The notes beneath the pieces are model-generated. The model was not told the DNA's origin. It saw only the letters and a program-made list of their open reading frames with translations, and searched no databases. A stretch of 8,073 nucleotides of DNA from Acidobacteriaceae bacterium (lineage in GTDB: Bacteria > Acidobacteriota > Terriglobia > Terriglobales > Acidobacteriaceae): contig JAICMT010000055.1 in the NCBI GenBank assembly GCA_025929125.1, forward strand, positions 1 to 8,073, read 5' to 3'. The position numbers were made by a program, and so were the translations under genes. Positions 5,859-8,073 of this stretch are shown here, piece by piece. Within the stretch, counting starts at the first letter, position 1. Every line of letters starts with the position of its first letter.

Positions 5859-6884
5859 CTATCCGAGCTTGCGCTTCAGGTCCTCTGCGATCAGCTTGCC
5901 GTGGAACCTGCCGTTCTCGATGAAGATCTCGTTGGTCCGCTCGCCCGCCACAATCACCCCTGCAAGATAGATTCCCGGGACATTCGATTCCAGCGACGCC
6001 GGGTCACACAGCGGGCAACGCGCATTCGATTCGTCCAGCTTCACGCCCAGCGCTTCGATGAAGCTGAAGTCCGGGTGATATCCGGTCAACGCGAATACGA
6101 ACTGGTTGGGCAGCGTTAGCGGGCCCTCGGGCGTTGCCAGCGTGACCTCATCCTCTGCGATCGACTTCACGCTGGAATTGAAATAGGCCGACACCTCGCC
6201 GTTCTTGATGCGGTTGTTGATATCCGGCAGGATCCAGTACTTTACGTGGCGGTGCATCCCGGGCCCGCGGTGCACCAGCGTCACGCGCGCACCGTGCCGC
6301 CACAGGTCCAGCGCCGCAATGGCCGCCGAATTCTTGCCGCCGATAACCAGCACATCCAGGCCAAAGTACGGGTGCGGCTCGTGATAGTAGTGCGCCACCT
6401 TGGGCAGGTCCTCACCGGCAATGCCGAGGTAATTGGGCAGGTCGTAGTACCCGGTCGCGAGCACGATCTTGCGCGCGAGGTGCGTGACGGAGCGGCCGAA
6501 GCGGTCGGTGGTATGCACCGCGAAATTGCCGTCCGCGCCCGCAACCCGGTCGACCTTCTGGTATTGACGCACGTCCAGCCGGTAGTGCTCGGCGACCTTG
6601 CGGTAGTATTCGAGCGCCTCGGAGCGCGTGGGCTTCTGATTTGGGCTGGAGAACGGCATGTCGCCAATCTCCAGCAGCTCCGGCGTGGTGAAGAACGTCA
6701 TGTGCGCCGGATAGTGGAAGAGCGAGTTGCACAGGCAGCCCTTGTCCACCAGCACCGCGGAGAAGCCCGCGCGCTGGGCGTCGATAGCACAGGCCAACCC
6801 GGTCGGCCCGGCCCCGATCACGAGCAGGTCGGAAGCTTCCGTGGTCGCCTGCGGCGTGCTCTTTTCGGCGGTCATCCCCTCCAT
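5859..6884 (-). CDS. ypdA: YpdA-family FAD/NAD(P)-dependent oxidoreductase, bacillithiol disulfide reductase-like (341 aa)
   Basis: Cytoplasmic two-dinucleotide-fold flavoprotein; Firmicutes YpdA uses NADPH to reduce bacillithiol disulfide. FAD binding is shown by VIGAGPTGLACA (about residues 22-33), the middle signature by ATGYYDLPNYL (143-153), NAD(P)H binding by VIGGKNSAAIAAL (180-192), and the end by GIYLAGVIVAGERTNEIFIENGRFHG (in part, 304-329). Typical YpdA stretches FHYPAHMTFF, GDMPF, HPYFGLDV and FALTGYHPDF confirm the family over pyridine thioredoxin reductases. The cysteine that staphylococcal YpdA carries inside the GxGPCG motif is threonine here (Thr28), while Cys50/Cys52 (CLC) and Cys290/Cys293 (CPLC) are additional. 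The first ATG (6884) has no good RBS; a second at 6875 follows GGAGGGG closely, so the start is uncertain by three residues. It lies 16 bases after the enolase-superfamily gene, so is probably co-transcribed and may depend on coupling. Confidence 0.85.
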   Translation of the reverse strand: MEGMTAEKSTPQATTEASDLLVIGAGPTGLACAIDAQRAGFSAVLVDKGCLCNSLFHYPAHMTFFTTPELLEIGDMPFSSPNQKPTRSEALEYYRKVAEHYRLDVRQYQKVDRVAGADGNFAVHTTDRFGRSVTHLARKIVLATGYYDLPNYLGIAGEDLPKVAHYYHEPHPYFGLDVLVIGGKNSAAIAALDLWRHGARVTLVHRGPGMHRHVKYWILPDINNRIKNGEVSAYFNSSVKSIAEDEVTLATPEGPLTLPNQFVFALTGYHPDFSFIEALGVKLDESNARCPLCDPASLESNVPGIYLAGVIVAGERTNEIFIENGRFHGKLIAEDLKRKLG

Positions 6885-6900
6885 TGTAGAGGGTTCGGCC

Positions 6901-8073
6901 TCAGTGGTCGCGGACGGAGCCGTCGACTTTGTCCCACATTTCGGGGAACTCCCACTCGGGGATGCCGCGCTCGTTATCGATCAGGTTGTCGTCGAGTTCG
7001 ACGCCGAGTCCGGGGCCATCCAGATTGCCTTTGAGAATGATGTTGCCCTCGGTCATCACGAACGGCTTCTTGATGTAGCTCTTGCCCATGGGGCTGCGAT
7101 CGACGTTGGGCGGTCCGCCCTTCACCGCCTGCAGCGACGGCACCTCGTGCGCGAGGAAGTTGGGGATGGACGCGGCCACATGCATGGAGGCGGCGAAGCC
7201 CACCACACCTTCTTTGGAGTGCGGCAGCATGTCGGCGTAGAAGGCCTCGGCCAGCGCGGCGACGGCCTTCAGCTCGGTGATGCCGCCGACGTGGGTGACA
7301 TCCGGCTGCAGCAGTTGCGCGGCGCCTGCGGTGAGCAGGTCGCGGAACTGCCACTTGGTGACCATGCGCTCGCCGGTGGCAAACGGGAAGGTGGTCTTCT
7401 TGGCCATCTCGGCCATCAGCGGCAGGTCCTGGAATTGGATGGGCTCCTCGTAGAACCAGGGGCGGAAGGGCTCGAGTGCCTTGATGATTTCCATAGCGGC
7501 GGGCGGCTCATGTTCGCCGTGCATCTCGATGCCGAGGTCGAAGTTGGGACCGACCAGCTCGCGGATGGCGCGGACTTTTTCGACGAAGCCATCGATGTAG
7601 TACGGACTCTCCGACGAGCGCGAGAGCCTGCCCCGCGTGGACGAGACGCTGGTCTTCATCGACTTGTATCCGGCAGCGAGCACGTGAGTTTTGGTTTCCT
7701 CCACGCTTTCCGCCTGGCCGTAGCACTTGATGCGGTCGCGAGTGGGGCCGCCGAGCAGGTCGTAGATGGGCACGCCGAGGGCTTTGCCCTTGATGTCCCA
7801 CATGGCGATGTCCACTGCGCCGAGCGCGGAGGTGAGGACGATGTCGCCGCGGTAGAACGCGTGCCGGTAGATGGCCTGCCAGTGGTGCGCGGGACGGCGC
7901 GCATCCTTGCCGATGAGATAGGGCTCGATCTCCTTGATGGCGGCGACCACGGTGGGAATGCGGCCTTCGACCGTGCCCTCGCCGATGCCGGTGATGCCGG
8001 CCTCGGTGTGCATTTTGACGAAGATGCTGCGCAGCGAGTTGACGGGAATGATCTCAAGCTTGGTGATCTTGAT
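6901..8073 (-). CDS. Enolase-superfamily sugar-acid dehydratase, D-galactonate dehydratase-like, 5' end cut by window edge
   Basis: Predicted metal-dependent dehydratase of an aldonic acid, giving a 2-keto-3-deoxy sugar acid for catabolism. The frame stays open to base 8073; the visible protein starts IKITKLEIIPVNSLRS, so the initiator is beyond the window and the ATG at 8013 is internal. 390 residues are visible, close to the roughly 380 of DgoD. Counting from the first visible codon, the metal ligands are Glu183 (IEMHGE), Glu209 (FYEEP) and Glu235 (ATGERM); His185 and the Asp258-His285 dyad (QPDVTH; LPHSKEG) form the catalytic set. These numbers coincide with those I recall for E. coli DgoD, which has Asp at 183. 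The N-terminal capping region (EGRIPTVVAAI, YRHAFYRG) also fits that group. A Ser/Arg-rich stretch (about 143-158) replaces the DgoD loop there, so substrate may differ. Followed after 16 bases by the YpdA-like gene. Confidence 0.88.
   Translation of the reverse strand: MKITKLEIIPVNSLRSIFVKMHTEAGITGIGEGTVEGRIPTVVAAIKEIEPYLIGKDARRPAHHWQAIYRHAFYRGDIVLTSALGAVDIAMWDIKGKALGVPIYDLLGGPTRDRIKCYGQAESVEETKTHVLAAGYKSMKTSVSSTRGRLSRSSESPYYIDGFVEKVRAIRELVGPNFDLGIEMHGEHEPPAAMEIIKALEPFRPWFYEEPIQFQDLPLMAEMAKKTTFPFATGERMVTKWQFRDLLTAGAAQLLQPDVTHVGGITELKAVAALAEAFYADMLPHSKEGVVGFAASMHVAASIPNFLAHEVPSLQAVKGGPPNVDRSPMGKSYIKKPFVMTEGNIILKGNLDGPGLGVELDDNLIDNERGIPEWEFPEMWDKVDGSVRDH

Noticed and set aside
6246..7034. Plus-strand frame of 262 codons over the YpdA-like and dehydratase genes
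   Set aside because: It spans the junction of two well-supported minus-strand genes and reads as low-complexity Arg/Val/His sequence.

Overview
The window is GC-rich, densely coding DNA with strong G/C preference at third codon positions. It looks like an ordinary chromosomal segment rather than a mobile island: there is no transposase, integrase, phage gene, tRNA, rRNA or CRISPR array. The gene set is a SucD-type succinyl-CoA ligase subunit, a nucleoside diphosphate kinase, a HAD phosphatase, an exported SGNH/GDSL hydrolase with a Pro/Ala-rich insert, an exported aldose 1-epimerase, a YpdA-type flavoprotein and an enolase-superfamily sugar-acid dehydratase. Together these suggest a heterotrophic, plant-polymer-degrading soil bacterium. 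Acidobacteriota (Terriglobales type) is my best guess, by inference from protein style and gene mix only.

Layout. Positions 2-886 (+) carry sucD, cut at its 5' end by the window edge. Positions 937-1726 (-) hold two small, unrecognised membrane-protein genes, one of only 54 codons, lying convergent to sucD. Position 1842 begins ndk (+, TTG start), followed after a 94-base spacer of heptad repeats by a HAD phosphatase (2353-2955, +). The HAD gene converges on the SGNH hydrolase gene (2991-4508, -), whose probable terminator lies partly inside the HAD gene's 3' end. From a shared control region (4509-4651) the galM-type epimerase (4652-5770, +) runs the other way and ends at a strong intrinsic terminator. 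The right part is a two-gene minus-strand unit: an enolase-superfamily dehydratase, cut at its 5' end by the right window edge (6901-8073), then a YpdA-like disulfide reductase (5859-6884) after only 16 bases.

Function. The left side is central metabolism (TCA-cycle substrate-level phosphorylation and nucleotide balancing by Ndk). The middle and right lean to carbohydrate use: a XynE-like esterase candidate, an exported mutarotase, a sugar-phosphate phosphatase candidate and a galactonate-dehydratase-like enzyme. The YpdA relative would fit bacillithiol redox metabolism but lacks the cysteine expected beside its FAD motif.

I do not see a clear undescribed multi-gene system. The best items for a second look are the YpdA variant with a CxxC in place of the canonical cysteine, the mirrored heptad repeats before the HAD gene, the orphan small membrane proteins between sucD and ndk, and the low-complexity insert in the SGNH hydrolase.
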